DNA of 64,000 nt from Escallonia rubra (Eukaryota > Streptophyta > Magnoliopsida > Escalloniales > Escalloniaceae), in NCBI GenBank assembly GCA_033065855.1, contig JAVXUO010002690.1, positions 186,001 through 250,000 on the forward strand. Direction: 5' to 3'. Under the pieces are notes generated by a model. The model was not told where the DNA came from and made no database searches. It saw nothing but the letters and a program-made list of their open reading frames with translations. The position numbers and the translations under genes were made by a program. Position 1 is the stretch's first letter, and the number at the start of each line of letters is the position of its first letter. Below, piece by piece: positions 12,869 to 24,303 of this stretch.

Positions 12869-13007
12869 TATAGCGACAGTTAAAAATTCTTAAATGTAGT
12901 TAGCGGCATTTATGTTGATACGTTCAACGATGACTTTAGCAACACTATTTTATGCTCATTAAATGAAAGTCACTAAAAGTACTTAACGATCATTAATTAT
13001 CGCTACA
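12869..13007. mobile_element. MITE, TATAGCGA family (139 bp)
   Basis: Begins TATAGCGACAGTTAAAAATT and ends CATTAATTATCGCTACA, inverted relative to each other. It has the same length and inner motifs (AGTCACTAAAAGTACTTAA) as the copy at 31426-31564. Non-coding. Confidence 0.6.
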
Positions 13008-15493
13008 CTACAGACAGAAAAATATGCAATATCAAGCTAGTTTCTACCGCATTAAAGACCGATAGAGTAATAGAAGAAAGAGAACGCCCACTAATAAAAA
13101 GAAGAGAGAATATTGCTTTTATTTTTTTGCTAGGAAAAAAAGAAGAAATAAAGATAGAGTAGATCTAGGCATACTACAGCTAATTCAGCAGAGCTAACCG
13201 CAAAGCATTCATCTTGGGATGAATAAAATGGCGCCCATGGAGGTAATATAGAATTGTAAAGGTCAAAATAATTTGACATTTAAAACCTAGACTCAGTCAA
13301 AAAAAATTCTTTTACAAAATAGGATCATGCTACATGTGTCCTCGAAGCACATGATAAACATGGTTTGATGAGGCCTAACAACCTTTATTCAAGTATTGTT
13401 AATGTGAATAAATTAATAAAAGTTTCATGAATTTTGCCTGAGCAATATGAATGTTAAGACTTGCTATTTGCAACTTGAAAAATATTGTTTTAACCTAATA
13501 CAAAGACAAGTTTAATTTCCTAATGGAACTTATGTGGTAATACCTTGAAAGATAAGTCTCAAGCCTCTAATATATTTCGCAAACACATACTATAACAAAA
13601 TAGGACCGAGAAATATACGTACTCATTAAAGTCAATTAAATGAAAAGAACCATTGAAGTGAATAACGTCACATGTATCGTGCAGTTAGTACTAATAATAA
13701 TGATGATATTTAGGGAAGAATAAATTGGAAAAAAAGAAGAAGTTAAAGTGGGAATGTGAATGACCACTTGGCCAGGCTTGATGATACACAAATAGGGATC
13801 ATAATAGTCTTTCAAATGGTTTAAGTGAACTCAAACTCAACACCATTTATGGCTAACAGTGACTAACGAGAACTCAAACTCAACACCATTTATGGTTTAA
13901 GTGAACTCAAACTCAACACCATTTATGGCTAACAGTGACTAACGAATTTAAGTAGCGTATCCATGGCCACTAAGCGTTTTTAATGCTTCTTTAACTTGTG
14001 CTGGGGGCACATGTTAGGATTTGCCTGCAAAATATTAAAGGAACAAAGCCTTGATTATTAGGCGATGATATACGTAGGCCTCTAGGTAACTGGCACATCT
14101 GCTAACAACCCAACATTAGACCTATTATTATTGATCACTAAAACTAAGCGCATTAATGGGATTTGTCTTGCCATAAGGAGGGCTGCACTTCGCCCTTTAA
14201 ACCCCAGCCTACAATAATAACATGTACAACTACGTACTTCATGTTACGTGGGTACTGTTCTTTTGCAGGAGCAATTGAAGAGGTAGATCAGTGGAGTACA
14301 ACCTAATAAACTACACTAATCATGTCCCCTTGAAACTGAACTCGTTAATGACTTCATGTTTCCTTGTTCTCCAGCTGTGGAGATTGGCTGAACTCTATAA
14401 AGTTTGAGACGGTAGAAAACATGAGCCAAACCGACCCAGAACAGCCATGTTCTTTGTTTTTTGTTAGGGTTTTGCTAACAAGTGCCCTAAGGAGATTGTT
14501 TAGAATCATTTTTTACTTTGGAATCGTGTTGTTTTGACTAAACAGTGAAAAAACTTTTAGATAGCTTGTGTAACTAGTAATACAATCACTCAGGCTCTGT
14601 TTGAAACTCTTTATTTTTTTTCTCCAGTTTTGTAAACTAGAGAAAATAAACGCGTTTGTCATACAGTTTTTCGTTTTTTTTTCTTTAGTTTTGAAAATCA
14701 GTTTTTAAAATATGGCTGTTTTTGAAAACTCCCATTTGGAGTTTTGAGTTTTGGTTTTATTTTGAGACAACCACAGCCACTGCCTGCGACAACCGCCGTC
14801 CGCCGGCGACCACAACCGGCCGCCCACAGGCACTAAACATATGAGACGGGATGATTTCAACAATTGCTAAAAAAGAAATGAAAAAGTGATGATTTCGCTC
14901 CAAGATTGAACTAATGCACTCTGTATTGACACTAAACATATGAGACGGGATGGAGTTGTATAGTTTAATTATGGAGTGGAAACTATTCCCTAAAAATGGT
15001 GGAAAAATGTTTAGCGTAGTACACGTTGCTGGATTTGTTCTCCAACCATTAGTATTTTTGGAGTGAACAATAATTAACCTAGCATAAAGAATAATAATAA
15101 AAAAAAGATTGCTAGATGTACTCAAGTCTATTCCTAATAAATACCACCCTTAGATATAATTGACCAGTGCACAGAAGGAAATGTAATCGATAAAATGTGG
15201 AAGTAATCATACCTCAACGATAGAACTTCTGTTAAGGTAACAAAAATATTCCCCCAGAGATGATTAGGTGGTGATAGACAAGGTGATAGGTAAATTATTT
15301 GTCTTCCTTTCGGTCATTGGCAATTATGACTGGCAGACACCCAACATAGTGAAAGCAAAGATCCAGATCAAGTTCAGATAAAATAAGGTTATGAAACAAC
15401 ATTGCAAAGTCCTGTTGGAGGAAGATTCTCCAGCTTATATTTTAAAGTTTACATGAGCATGAAGAAGAGAACAAACTAGCTAGATTTGATTAA
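13008..15493. other. Intergenic, no gene recognised
   Basis: AT-rich. Holds a tandem duplication at 13816-13945 and a 20-plus-bp direct repeat ACTAAACATATGAGACGGGA at about 14833 and 14933. A sequence starting CAGGCTCTGTTTGAAACTC near 14592 looks like a MITE end, but no partner end was found. Confidence 0.45.
13816..13945. repeat. Tandem duplication, 76-bp period
   Basis: A 54-bp segment starting ATGGTTTAAGTGAACTCAAA at 13816-13869 recurs identically at 13892-13945; part of it (AACTCAAACTCAACACCATT) also occurs between the two. Recent slippage or unequal exchange is likely. Confidence 0.85.
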
Positions 15494-16590
15494 AGTTCAT
15501 CTAGGGGTGGCAATCACAACCCAAACCCGTTTACCCGCCCAAATCCGCCCACTTAAAAATGACCCAAACCCATCCATTTATATAATTGGGTATAAATGGG
15601 TCACACATTTATCAACCATCAACCCAGGTTTTCATGGTTTACAAATGGGTGCCCATTTACCCGTCAGCAATATTTTTAGTGGTTTGACTTCCATCCGTTT
15701 CTTCTCAATCTCTCACCCGTCTTCTCTTTCTTCCCGGCGGAAACCATCAAGCCCATCGTTGCTCGCCGCCACTCCTTCACCCAACGCCGTCATCTCCACT
15801 CACCGGCGACATCCACTCATCTCCACTGGTCGTCGCCGCTTCGTCACCACCACCATCGCTGTCGCCACTCCCTCGTAACTCGCCAACTCTTCGTCACCAC
15901 CGCTGTCACTACAGCGACGCCCTCACCGAATGATTCCGGCGAAGGCATGGCCACCCTGGCTCAGATCTGGAATTAGATCTACTGGAATTTTAGAGAGCTT
16001 CAGATTTTGACTTTTTCATTGAGGTGAGTTCTTGGTTACATGCTATAATATGGAACTTATAGCATTTCTTAGAGGTGGTTGCTATGGTGTGATGGTAGTA
16101 ACATTGGCTCTTCAGTGGTGATTGCGGTACTGAGGCGGTTGTCGTTGCGTTTGTCGAAGTAATGGGAGTGGGGGGTGGTGGGCTGTGGGCGGTAGGACGG
16201 GTTGGCCAACGCCGGCGGTTTCTTTTATGGAGGGAGGGGAGGGGGGGGTGGGTGGCATCGCAGGTGGATTTGGGGAACTTGTGGTGGTGGCCGGCGTTTG
16301 TCGGTGGCTACAGTGCCGGGATTGGGCGATTCGCCGTTGATGATGACATGTATAATTAGGACAAAATTTGGCGAAAGTTTGTTTTAGATACGATACCGAG
16401 CTAAATAAGAGGCTGAATTAGATATGGATCACTATCGGGTCAAATGGGTGAAACCAACCCAATTAAGGAATGACCCATTTGACCCACAACTAAATGGGTC
16501 TAAACGGGTGAGTCACCCGTTTATACCCAATTCATTTAATTTTCACTCAAACTCAACCCACCCACCCATTTTGTCACCCCTAAGTTCATC
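15494..16590. mobile_element. hAT-superfamily non-autonomous transposon with perfect TSD
   Basis: Element 15502-16582 (1081 bp). Terminal inverted repeats TAGGGGTGGCAA and TTGTCACCCCTA match at 11 of 12 positions. The 8-bp target duplication AGTTCATC is identical at 15494-15501 and 16583-16590, the hallmark of hAT insertion. Subterminal regions are full of AAACCCG / AAATGGGT motifs. The interior (about 15700-16340) is GC-rich and encodes no recognisable transposase, so the element must be mobilised in trans. Long frames inside come from low-complexity CCG/CAC-rich sequence. Confidence 0.9.
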
Positions 16591-17961
16591 AGTTTGTTTC
16601 AATAATGATGTGCTCAAGGGTGGGGTTCTTAAATCATGGTATGTGCCCGAGGTCGACAAAGTAAACATGGATTTTGCTAAAATATACAGTTACAGAGAGG
16701 AAGAGGACAGAAGACATGAACTTGCAAAAGTTAACAGAGTTGGAGGACTTGGTAGATGGTCTTTTGTTGGCTTTCGGGATTCTTGAGCCTGTAAAACTTC
16801 AGCTGTCTTTTGGACTATTTTGTCTCTAACATTTTCGTAACACCTCGGACTGTTTTTCAATAATATACTTTCTTAAAATTAATTGCGGTTGGTTCTAATG
16901 TCACACACACACACACACGACTTTGTGTCAAAGCAAAGCATTGAATAAGAACCGAATCGAGTGGCACTACTCCAAGATAAAAAAATGTTCTGGCAAAAGT
17001 AAAAAACTGCTTTCACAATAACAGCCCAAAAAGAATATTATCTAGGTCATACCTCACCACTTTTTGTAAATGGATGATGCCCGGACCTGGATGTAATCTC
17101 CCTTTTTAGTCTTAATCCATCGTCTTGCTCAGGAAAAAGAAAAGGTAGCTTTATGGATTCACTAGCTTTATCTGGGGAAATATTACACTGCAAAGAAAAA
17201 ATTAAACCACTCTAAACCGACATTACATATGTGCCACGGGATTAAGTAGATCGGTTCAGTTTTAGAGTGGGAAAATCAATCTCTTCTCCCTCACGTGAAT
17301 ATTAAATTCTTGGAGTGAACTTTGTCAATTTGTACATTACAGTATGATGCATGTATAAGTTGTGTTAATTGCACAACGAGTGTGAGATATAAGATGGACA
17401 TACATATGTGGATGAATCCAAAACCTATCAAGCTTTTAGGTAAAAGTTATGCTTATCAGTAGACATGGCTTTTCTCGATGGCGATATGTCGGTCATGACA
17501 GTGGTTGTAGTGTGGTGAATCTTTAGATAATTTTGGCAAAAATGGACGTAATGACAATCACAACGGTATGGTGGAGGTGGCGGTGTCCTTGTGGTGGTGT
17601 TGGTGGTGGTAGTGATAGTGGCTAGGTCACGGTAACTGTGGTGGTGGTAGCAAAAAGGAAATAATGGTTGTGGTGGTGGTTGTATTGTGGTGGAGACGGT
17701 GTTGTCAGCAAATTTATTGAGGCGGCATCGTGGTGGTAATTATTTTTAATGTAAAAATATGTTAAATAACTTTTAACCATCTCACTAAGAATTAAGTGAT
17801 CAGCACTAATTAAGTCCACCATAACTTAAAATTTTAGTCTATTTTTTGTAAGAATTAATTTTTTAGGTGATACAAGGTTTAGCGTTACCAAACTCACTTA
17901 ATTGAAAATTATTAAAAACTTTAAGTTTTGATTGTGTTATCAAACACACCCTAAGTGTAAT

Positions 17962-17995
<34 letters not shown>

Positions 17996-18370
17996 CTCGC
18001 TCGCTCGGAAGATGGATCTTACATTCACCTTTTGTCTCTCGAGGATCAGGATAGAAATGCATCCAAATTATTTGACTAGGCATTGATCCATTTCATTTTA
18101 CTATTACTGTCTTGTTGGACATTGTGCAAGTTGCAGTGCAAGCAAATTTTTGAGGTAAAAGTTAAGATTATTTACTATGGCAACTGCTTTTCTTTTGGTT
18201 AAAGAATAAAAAATGATGCCGAGAACCAATTACAAGAGCAGAAGAATTTTTATGGCAATGTATATCTTGTCATCTTGCACCATAGAAGTTGGCCCGCTTT
18301 TTGGATCCCCTATGGATACTTAACTTAAAAGGATTCGAAGCCATCCTGGTCGGTTGATTTATCCCATGAC
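16591..18370. other. Intergenic, no gene recognised
   Basis: Contains (CA)n at about 16902-16918, a GGT-rich stretch at 17570-17700 and (TC)n at 17965-17993. The sequence CTTAGGGTGTGTTTGATAAC read on the minus strand at about 17935-17954 resembles a DNA-transposon end, without a visible partner. Confidence 0.45.
17965..17993 (+). repeat. (TC)n microsatellite
   Basis: Uninterrupted TC dinucleotide run read directly, followed by TTGCTCGCTCGCTCGG. Confidence 0.9.
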
Positions 18371-18373
18371 AAA

Positions 18374-18860
18374 GGGGTGAGCACGGTTCGGTTTGGGGGT
18401 CAAACCGCAAACCAAACCGTTACCCCTCGGTTTGGAAAATTGTGAACCGAACCAAACCAAACATCATCGGTTTGGTCGGTTTAAACGGTTCGGTTTAGTC
18501 GGTTTGCGTCCACTTAAAGACGTTCATTTGCAAACTACTATTGGATCTAACAGTGATTAAAAATTAAAGTTATATGTTTTCTAAATTGCATATAATGTTA
18601 GATTCGATATATAAGTGTTCCTTGATGTATGAGAAAATATAGAACATTTATTAGTCACGAAAATTTTGTATCATTAGTGTTCTCATAATTTTCTTTTCCT
18701 ATAACTTTCAAGATTTGTATATATGTATTTGCTTACTACCGTATGTGTGAAATTACCAATGAATGTTACTAAAAGTAGAGTAACATATCATAGGTCGGTT
18801 CGGTTCGGTTTGAAATCGGTTTAGAAAATGTGAACCGTGAACCAAACCGATCCAATTACA
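18374..18860. mobile_element. hAT-like MITE remnant (GGTTCGGTTTGG type)
   Basis: Begins AAGGGGTGAGCACGGTTCGG and has dense GGTTCGGTTT / AAACCGAACC motifs at both ends (18374-18510 and 18793-18860) around an AT-rich centre. This is the layout of a common plant hAT MITE type. The expected closing GTGCTCACCCCT is absent, so the 3' end is truncated or decayed. Confidence 0.5.
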
Positions 18861-20782
18861 AAAGCAGCAAGTAACACCAAGAACATTACTCGATGGATCC
18901 TTTACTTTCCCCTTTTTGCTTTTCTTTTCCGTAACCATTACAATAAAAGGATGCACTACTTTCAGTAATAATCCGGAAACCCGCATAATTGAGCCAAAGC
19001 CATGATCTGCACATTCACGTCCATGTATGTAGGTAAAATCCGACACCACAAATGAAGGACTTCTCCGATTCCACCACCGTTAGCACAAATCACACCTTCT
19101 CTTTCAAAAAATTCTAACTCAATGAAATCTCATGAAACTTTAGAACTTGTCACAATAATCAATCTAATGGGACGAAATCATTAACCATTGGGAAATCACA
19201 CACCCCATAAGGAAGAATATCAGAAAACAAATCAAGAGTGATACTCAATATGAGATGTGATCGAGGATTGACCACCAAAGCATAAGTTGAAACCAAGCCC
19301 AATGAAAGGATCTCACATTGACCACGAGATAAACCACCCCACATTGACCTAAAAAATGACCTACCTTTTGACACTAAAGTAAAAACTATAACCGCTCCAC
19401 CCTACCTTACCCCACCCCACCCCCCAATAAGAGACCAGCGTACGAAGAACCAAGTCTTAGATGATGGAACCTAGATTGACACTACAAAAGCTCCACTCAA
19501 TTATGCCAAACATGAATCGGCCAATCATTCTCTCTATTAGTCAGCTAGTCTCTCCATTGGAAGAACATGATCAACGGAATTTATAACGAAGATAAGATTA
19601 CATTCGTTGTTGCGCCTCCAACTTGTGTTTGAATAATGCGTAAAAAGTCAAGCTATCTGTGAATATTTGGTTTCGCTATTTGGCCATTTAGGGACGCTTT
19701 CTAAGAGACAAGAATTTGAAAAGAAATATCGCCCTCGGAAAGCCTCACGGCCTGGTAGTCGATGTGGCCGATGGCACGAGTGGCAATAAGAGTACCAAAT
19801 TTTGGAGACTTGATAGCTGTTTTCTTTGAATCGAAATTAAAGCAATAAAAGATGATTCTTCTAATGCACTAAGAGATGACGCCTAACAAAGATGGTACAA
19901 ATAGATCAAGCTAAAACTTTACAAGAAACCGAAACTCATTTTACAAACATTAAAAAACATACCACAATGACATGAGAAAGATGTATTTTGAACTCTATAT
20001 CAAGACAAGCTATTCTTAGACAAACAATGTTATACCCCAAATCAATAAATAGATTAATATTGTTACAAGGTCCATGTTCAATCAATTCCATGGGAGAATG
20101 GAAAATGTAACTGTAGATCACCTAAATTTTAAAGGTGATACTCAAATTCTGTCGAGTAATCCAGATCATAATTTATTAAGTCGTATACATGAAAAGATTA
20201 TGAAAAATAAAAAGACCTTTTCATTCTAATGCCATTTATGAATTTCATTCCCCTAATCTAGTTGCTCATTACCTGTCGAGGAGGTCTCCATAAGATTTGA
20301 AGTTTATATTCCATACAATTCTAGCCCAAAATGTTACCTAGACCATGTTGAAAGTAAAACTTCGCTTTAAGAAATGAAATTCATATTCCTGAATAACACC
20401 ACCTCCTAAAAAAGTGTAATATTGTAAAAGGGTTACTTGCACTCTAAACCATACTTTTTTTCCAAAAAAATATTACTAAAAAACTAAGTGTACAAATTAG
20501 CAGTCAAAACCTAAGATTTACATTTTGTTTTGGACGGAAAAATGAGGGGTAAAACGTCAATTTAGGTCAACCGTCAATCTTCCACGACTTTTTTCTCCCT
20601 CAACCGTTATAGCCACTGCTTTTATCAGAAAAATAACCCTTGAAAGCCACTGTGAAACACAATTTTTTCATCACCATTGCTACACACCACTACCTCTTTA
20701 AGCTAGATCACCAAATCTCAGCCAATCACCACTATTAACCATAAACAATGAAAATGTTGGCAATGGAAACCCTAGATCCCAT
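18861..20782. other. Intergenic, no gene recognised
   Basis: Open frames on the minus strand (18753-19374) have no domain I recognise. Sequence from about 20430 to 20780 looks like the non-coding flank of a DNA element, but borders cannot be set. Confidence 0.4.
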
Positions 20783-21114
20783 TGTTCACAACCTATTCGG
20801 ACCGCACCCCAGGGCCCGCTAAGGGACCCCTATTGCACGACACGTCACCCGCTTGTCAGTCAAAATTGCTCAACATCATTAGTCGGTCAAAGCGCTCCGT
20901 GCCTCGAGCATCAGGACGACGATCAAACTCAAAGTGCAGATTCCCCCCGAGGGGTCGGCCACCCCCTGAGAAGGGGGTCGGCCACCCCCCTCAGAAGGGG
21001 GTCGGTCACCCCTTAGGAGGGGGGTCTTTGGGGGAGGCCACTACTACCATCTCCCTCAACGCATTCTGCAATGCTCACTCATCACCAGTGGTTGTGTGAT
21101 GCCCGTTGTCGCCC

Positions 21115-21865
21115 GCACAATCAACTGATAGGGCTCCGGCCCTCGCGGCGGGACGGGCTCGCAACCCTAAAGCCCTCGCCGTCTCAATCAACTGATGGGC
21201 TCTGGCCTTCGTGGCGGGACGGGCTCGTAACCCTAAAGCCTTCACCGGCTCAATCAACTGACACGGCTCCGGCCCTCGCGATGGGACGGGCTCGCAACCA
21301 TAAAGCTCTCGTCGGCTCAATCCACTAACAAAGCTCCGGCCCTCGCGGTGGGACGGGCTCGCAACCCTAAAGCCCTCGCCGGCTCAATCAACTGACAGGG
21401 CTCCGGCCCTCGCGGCGGGACGGGCTCGCAACCATAAAGCCATCGTCTCTTCAATCAACTGACAGGGCTTCGGCCCTCGCGGTGGGACGGGCTCGCAATC
21501 CTAAAGCCCTCGCCGGCTCAATCAACTGACAGGCTGCGGCCCTCACGGTGGGACGGGCTCGCAACCTTAAAGCCCTCACCGACTCAATCAACTGACGGGC
21601 TCCGGCCCTCGCGACGGGACGGGCTCGCAACCCTAAAGCCCTCCCCGGCCTAATCAACTGACAGGGCTCCGGCCCTCACGGCGGGACAGGCTCGTCCCTA
21701 AAGCCCTCGCCGGCTCAATCAACTGACGAGCTCCGGCCCTCGCGGCGGGACGGGCTCGCAACCTTAAAGCCCTCGCCGGCTCAATCAACTAACGTGCTCC
21801 GGCCCTCGCAGCGGGATGGGCTCCCAACCCTAAAGCCCTCGTCGGCACAATCGACTGGGGCTCTG
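21115..21865. repeat. 67-bp minisatellite inside the solo LTR, 11 units
   Basis: Eleven head-to-tail units of about 66-68 bp can be counted by the phrase GGGCTCGCAACCCTAAAG (for example at about 21146, 21289, 21356, 21490, 21623 and 21818), each preceded by a GGCTCCGGCCCTCGCG-type segment and CAATCAACTGA. The units open long frames in several readings; these are by-products of the repeat. Confidence 0.9.
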
Positions 21866-22367
21866 GCCCTCGCACGCACAATCAATCGATGGGCTCCGAG
21901 GGACTCCGCTCATAGTGCTCCGGCACGAGGACCCTCCGCCACGGACTCTGAGTATCGAGCTGCAAGCATGTACGCTATTGTTACCATTGATCATCGACAC
22001 CGTCAGGGCAATGACCCCCGGGTCACTTCGGGATGAGAGCAGGTCCTCGGAGGGCATCGCGCCCGGCCCGCCTGGCAGTTGGCTACAGGGGTAACCCTCG
22101 CCGCTGTCAGGATCGTTGCGCGTCTCATGACGCATCTCGTGGGTTTCAGTAAGGGCTTGGACTGGAGGCTGGGGCAACGAGCTACTCTGACCATGCTACC
22201 GCGGTTTGGTCAGTCTCCTCAGACAGGCAGAAGGATGTTGCAAGGGCAGGGCAGCACGAACTCGGGGACCGACAGTCCAACGGAGAATCGGTACTTTGGA
22301 CCCCCTGGTGACGTGTCGCTCCCAGGGGACGACACGTGTCAGCTGATGACACATGCACACTTTTCCC

Positions 22368-22375
22368 TATAAATA
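22368..22375 (+). promoter_or_regulatory. LTR TATA box
   Basis: TATAAATA with a G-box/ABRE-like ACACGTGTC about 35 bp upstream. The same pair occurs at the same place in the other three LTRs of this family. Confidence 0.6.
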
Positions 22376-22717
22376 GTGGACTTTGGAGCTCATTCTGGGG
22401 ACTTCTCTCTTATTTGACATTTTCACTTTCTCTCTCTAAAACTCATTCTCTCTGGATTTCTAGTGAGAGAAAGACATTTGGACTCCTGTCATCGGACCCT
22501 TGACGCTGCACCCTTGACACGGACTGTCGACCGCCGGCCCTGTTCGTCGTCACCCTGCCTGCGCGGCGCTGCCAGCCCTCGCGACTTGTCTGGGGAGCCT
22601 TGCTCTCAGCCCTTACTCCATCCTTGATGTCTCCCACTTTGTCTACTTGGAAGCTGACTCAGACTGCGTCCTTTGGGGCACCTCTACGTGGCAACGAACC
22701 TTTTTTCCTAGGCAACA

Positions 22718-23237
22718 CCAAACAAGTATCGAAAGACTAAGATGTTACCGATTGTCAATGCATCGTTGCAGAGACAGACCTATTGCAGGGCCGAGGGGGA
22801 CCATGTTTTCCCCCTGTATATGCCATTAAAAGTTACTCCTTTATATAGTTAAAGCCTTAAGGTAAAAAAGTTGAGAAATCCAAACATATTTTGGGAAACT
22901 GATACTACTCTAAATTAAGAAAAGTTAAAGTTTTGTCACTATAACGTGCCATTGAAAAGTCATTTGGAGTATATTTATAAACTCCCTCTCGATCTCATAT
23001 AAATATAGGGTTTGACAAAAACTTTTTCTCTCTAATTCAACTCTTATAGAAAACGTTCGCATATAAATGCAACTTTAATTTATGTATGTGCAATCAATAG
23101 TTATGAGTGAATAGCAATGTACGACATTATTTGTTATATAGTGTGCATGTTCTGCAAATGTATGCAAATTTTTTAACCTTCATATAAATGTGATACTAAT
23201 ACTAATGCACATAGACACACAATTCTTTTTGCGCATC
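22718..23237. other. Between LTR copies, nothing recognised
   Basis: AT-rich sequence downstream of the solo LTR. A TATAAATATAGGG-like segment near 22999 is followed by a CT-rich stretch, but no element borders were seen. Confidence 0.4.
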
Positions 23238-23369
23238 CTATGTGTTGGCAGATCGGAGGTTGGCTGAGTCCATATACTCCTTTGGGTACTCGACCATGTG
23301 CGCTGCCTGCTATGCCAGGACTATAAGGAAATAAAGTTGTGCCCTTACTAATAGCAATTACTTTTGGTG

Positions 23370-23427
23370 TAGTGGTAAGCACTTGATCCTAACAATTGGT
23401 ATCAGAGCAAGTCACGGGTTCAAGTCC
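23370..23427 (+). promoter_or_regulatory. tRNA-like A box and B box across TRIM LTR end, PBS and internal region
   Basis: TAGTGGTAAGC (23370-23380) resembles a Pol III A box as in plant tRNA-Asp. GGTTCAAGTCC (23417-23427) resembles a B box, with GGG/CCC able to pair around it as a T arm. The spacing of 47 bases between box starts is in the tRNA-gene range. The PBS lies between the boxes. LTR 2 keeps an A-box-like CAGTGGTAAGC but has no B box. Activity is inference. Confidence 0.45.
23397..23408 (+). other. Primer binding site, initiator tRNA-Met
   Basis: TGGTATCAGAGC, the standard plant copia/TRIM PBS, two bases after the end of LTR 1. Confidence 0.9.
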
Positions 23428-23438
23428 CCTGGGGTGTA

Positions 23439-24088
23439 TCTGGGGACAGGGGCGGAACCAGAAATTTTTTCCAGGGGGTGCAAAAATTATATCGAATTCA
23501 CCAAAAACAAATTTAAGTAAAATAATATTAAAATTTTTTTTTATATAATCACTGAAATTAAACTAAAATTAAATTAACCAAACATATACTCTAAACCTCT
23601 ATATAATCACCGAAATTAAACTATAAATTAACATATATAATCACTAAAATTAATATATATAATCATCTAAGTACGCCCATCAAACCTGAGATTCTAACAA
23701 CAACTACTTCTCCACAACATCATCATCCTTTGTCTGTCACTCTCGGTGCAATCAAGTTGTACATTATGCATCAGTTATTGTACATTAGAGTGTGTAATTA
23801 ACCACTTAAATTGATAACCCAGCTAGCAAGCTAGATAATCAACACATAACGCAGCTTCAAATCAAATTCCCAACTAAACATTGCCCAAAATTCAAGACGC
23901 TAAGGTCACGTTTTAGTTACAAACAGAAAAGGGGAAACATAGATAAAACCATGAGAAGTTTGTACCTCCCCTCCATAAGCAATTTTTTAAAATTTCAGCA
24001 GAACCACCTCCATAAGCAATTTTTTCAAAAGTTCAGGGGGGGCTGAAGCCCCCCCTTGTCACCATGTAGGTCCCCCCATGTCTGGGGA
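23439..24088. mobile_element. hAT-like MITE nested in the TRIM
   Basis: Element 23447-24080 begins CAGGGGCGGAACCAGAAA and ends GTCCCCCCATG; the ends match as inverted repeats at about 8 of 10 positions. The 8-bp duplication TCTGGGGA is identical at 23439-23446 and 24081-24088. The interior is AT-rich with repeated TATATAATCACTGAAATTAA-type phrases and no frame. It inserted after the TRIM. Confidence 0.75.
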
Positions 24089-24303
24089 AGGGATTGTTGG
24101 CAGATCGGAGGTTGGTCACGTCCATCTACTCTCTTGTGTACTCAACTGTGTGCACTGGCTGCTGTGGTAAGACTATAAGGAAATAAAGTTGCGTCCTTAC
24201 TAATAGCAATTTTTTTTGGTGCAGTGGTAAGCGTTTGATCCTAACACTATGAAATCGAAGATTGAAAATGCTTCAAGTTTCTTAAATATTGCGCGTTGCA
24301 CAT

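Larger units (their letters stand above)
20783..22717 (+). mobile_element. Solo LTR, GC-rich gypsy family, divergent subfamily
   Basis: Starts TGTTCACAACCTATTCGG and ends CCTAGGCAACA, matching the start and end of the complete LTRs at 43581-45798 and 48986-51395. Shared landmarks in order: the GACACGT segment near the start, the block GTCAGGGCAATGACCCCCGG near 22002, the G-box ACACGTGTC plus TATAAATA at 22368-22375, and the closing CTTGGAAGC / GGGGCACCTC block. Its central repeat array differs from the other copies (67-bp units). Flanks CCCAT and CCAAA match poorly as a TSD, so the age is high or the borders are slightly off. No internal region or partner LTR adjoins it. Confidence 0.75.
23238..24251 (+). 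mobile_element. TRIM retrotransposon (two 152-bp LTRs) with a MITE inside
   Basis: Two LTRs of exactly 152 bp, 23243-23394 and 24095-24246, both begin TGTTGGCAGATCGGAGGTTGG and end TTGATCCTAACA. The target duplication CTATG is identical at 23238-23242 and 24247-24251. A PBS for initiator tRNA-Met, TGGTATCAGAGC (23397-23408), follows LTR 1 after 2 bases, and a purine-rich GGGGAAGGGA lies just before LTR 2. A later 634-bp insert (23447-24080) sits between; without it and one TSD copy the internal region is only 58 bp and the whole element about 362 bp. There is no coding capacity. The LTRs differ at many positions, so it is not a fresh insertion. Confidence 0.93.

Noticed and set aside
15486-15878. 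130-codon frame as a gene
   Set aside because: It begins outside and runs into the hAT element, crossing its terminal repeat; composition is low-complexity.
18753-19374. Minus-strand frames as a gene
   Set aside because: No recognisable domain, and part of the stretch overlaps a hAT-like remnant.
21071-21864. Open frames of regularly repeating peptides on both strands
   Set aside because: Encoded by the 67-bp LTR repeat; periodic translation is a by-product and the region has no splice or start context.
21115-21865. CRISPR-like regular array
   Set aside because: Units are head-to-tail without unique spacers, in a plant LTR.
23370-23440. Possible tRNA gene
   Set aside because: A-box- and B-box-like sequences are present but no acceptor stem or anticodon arm forms; the segment is LTR end plus PBS of a TRIM.
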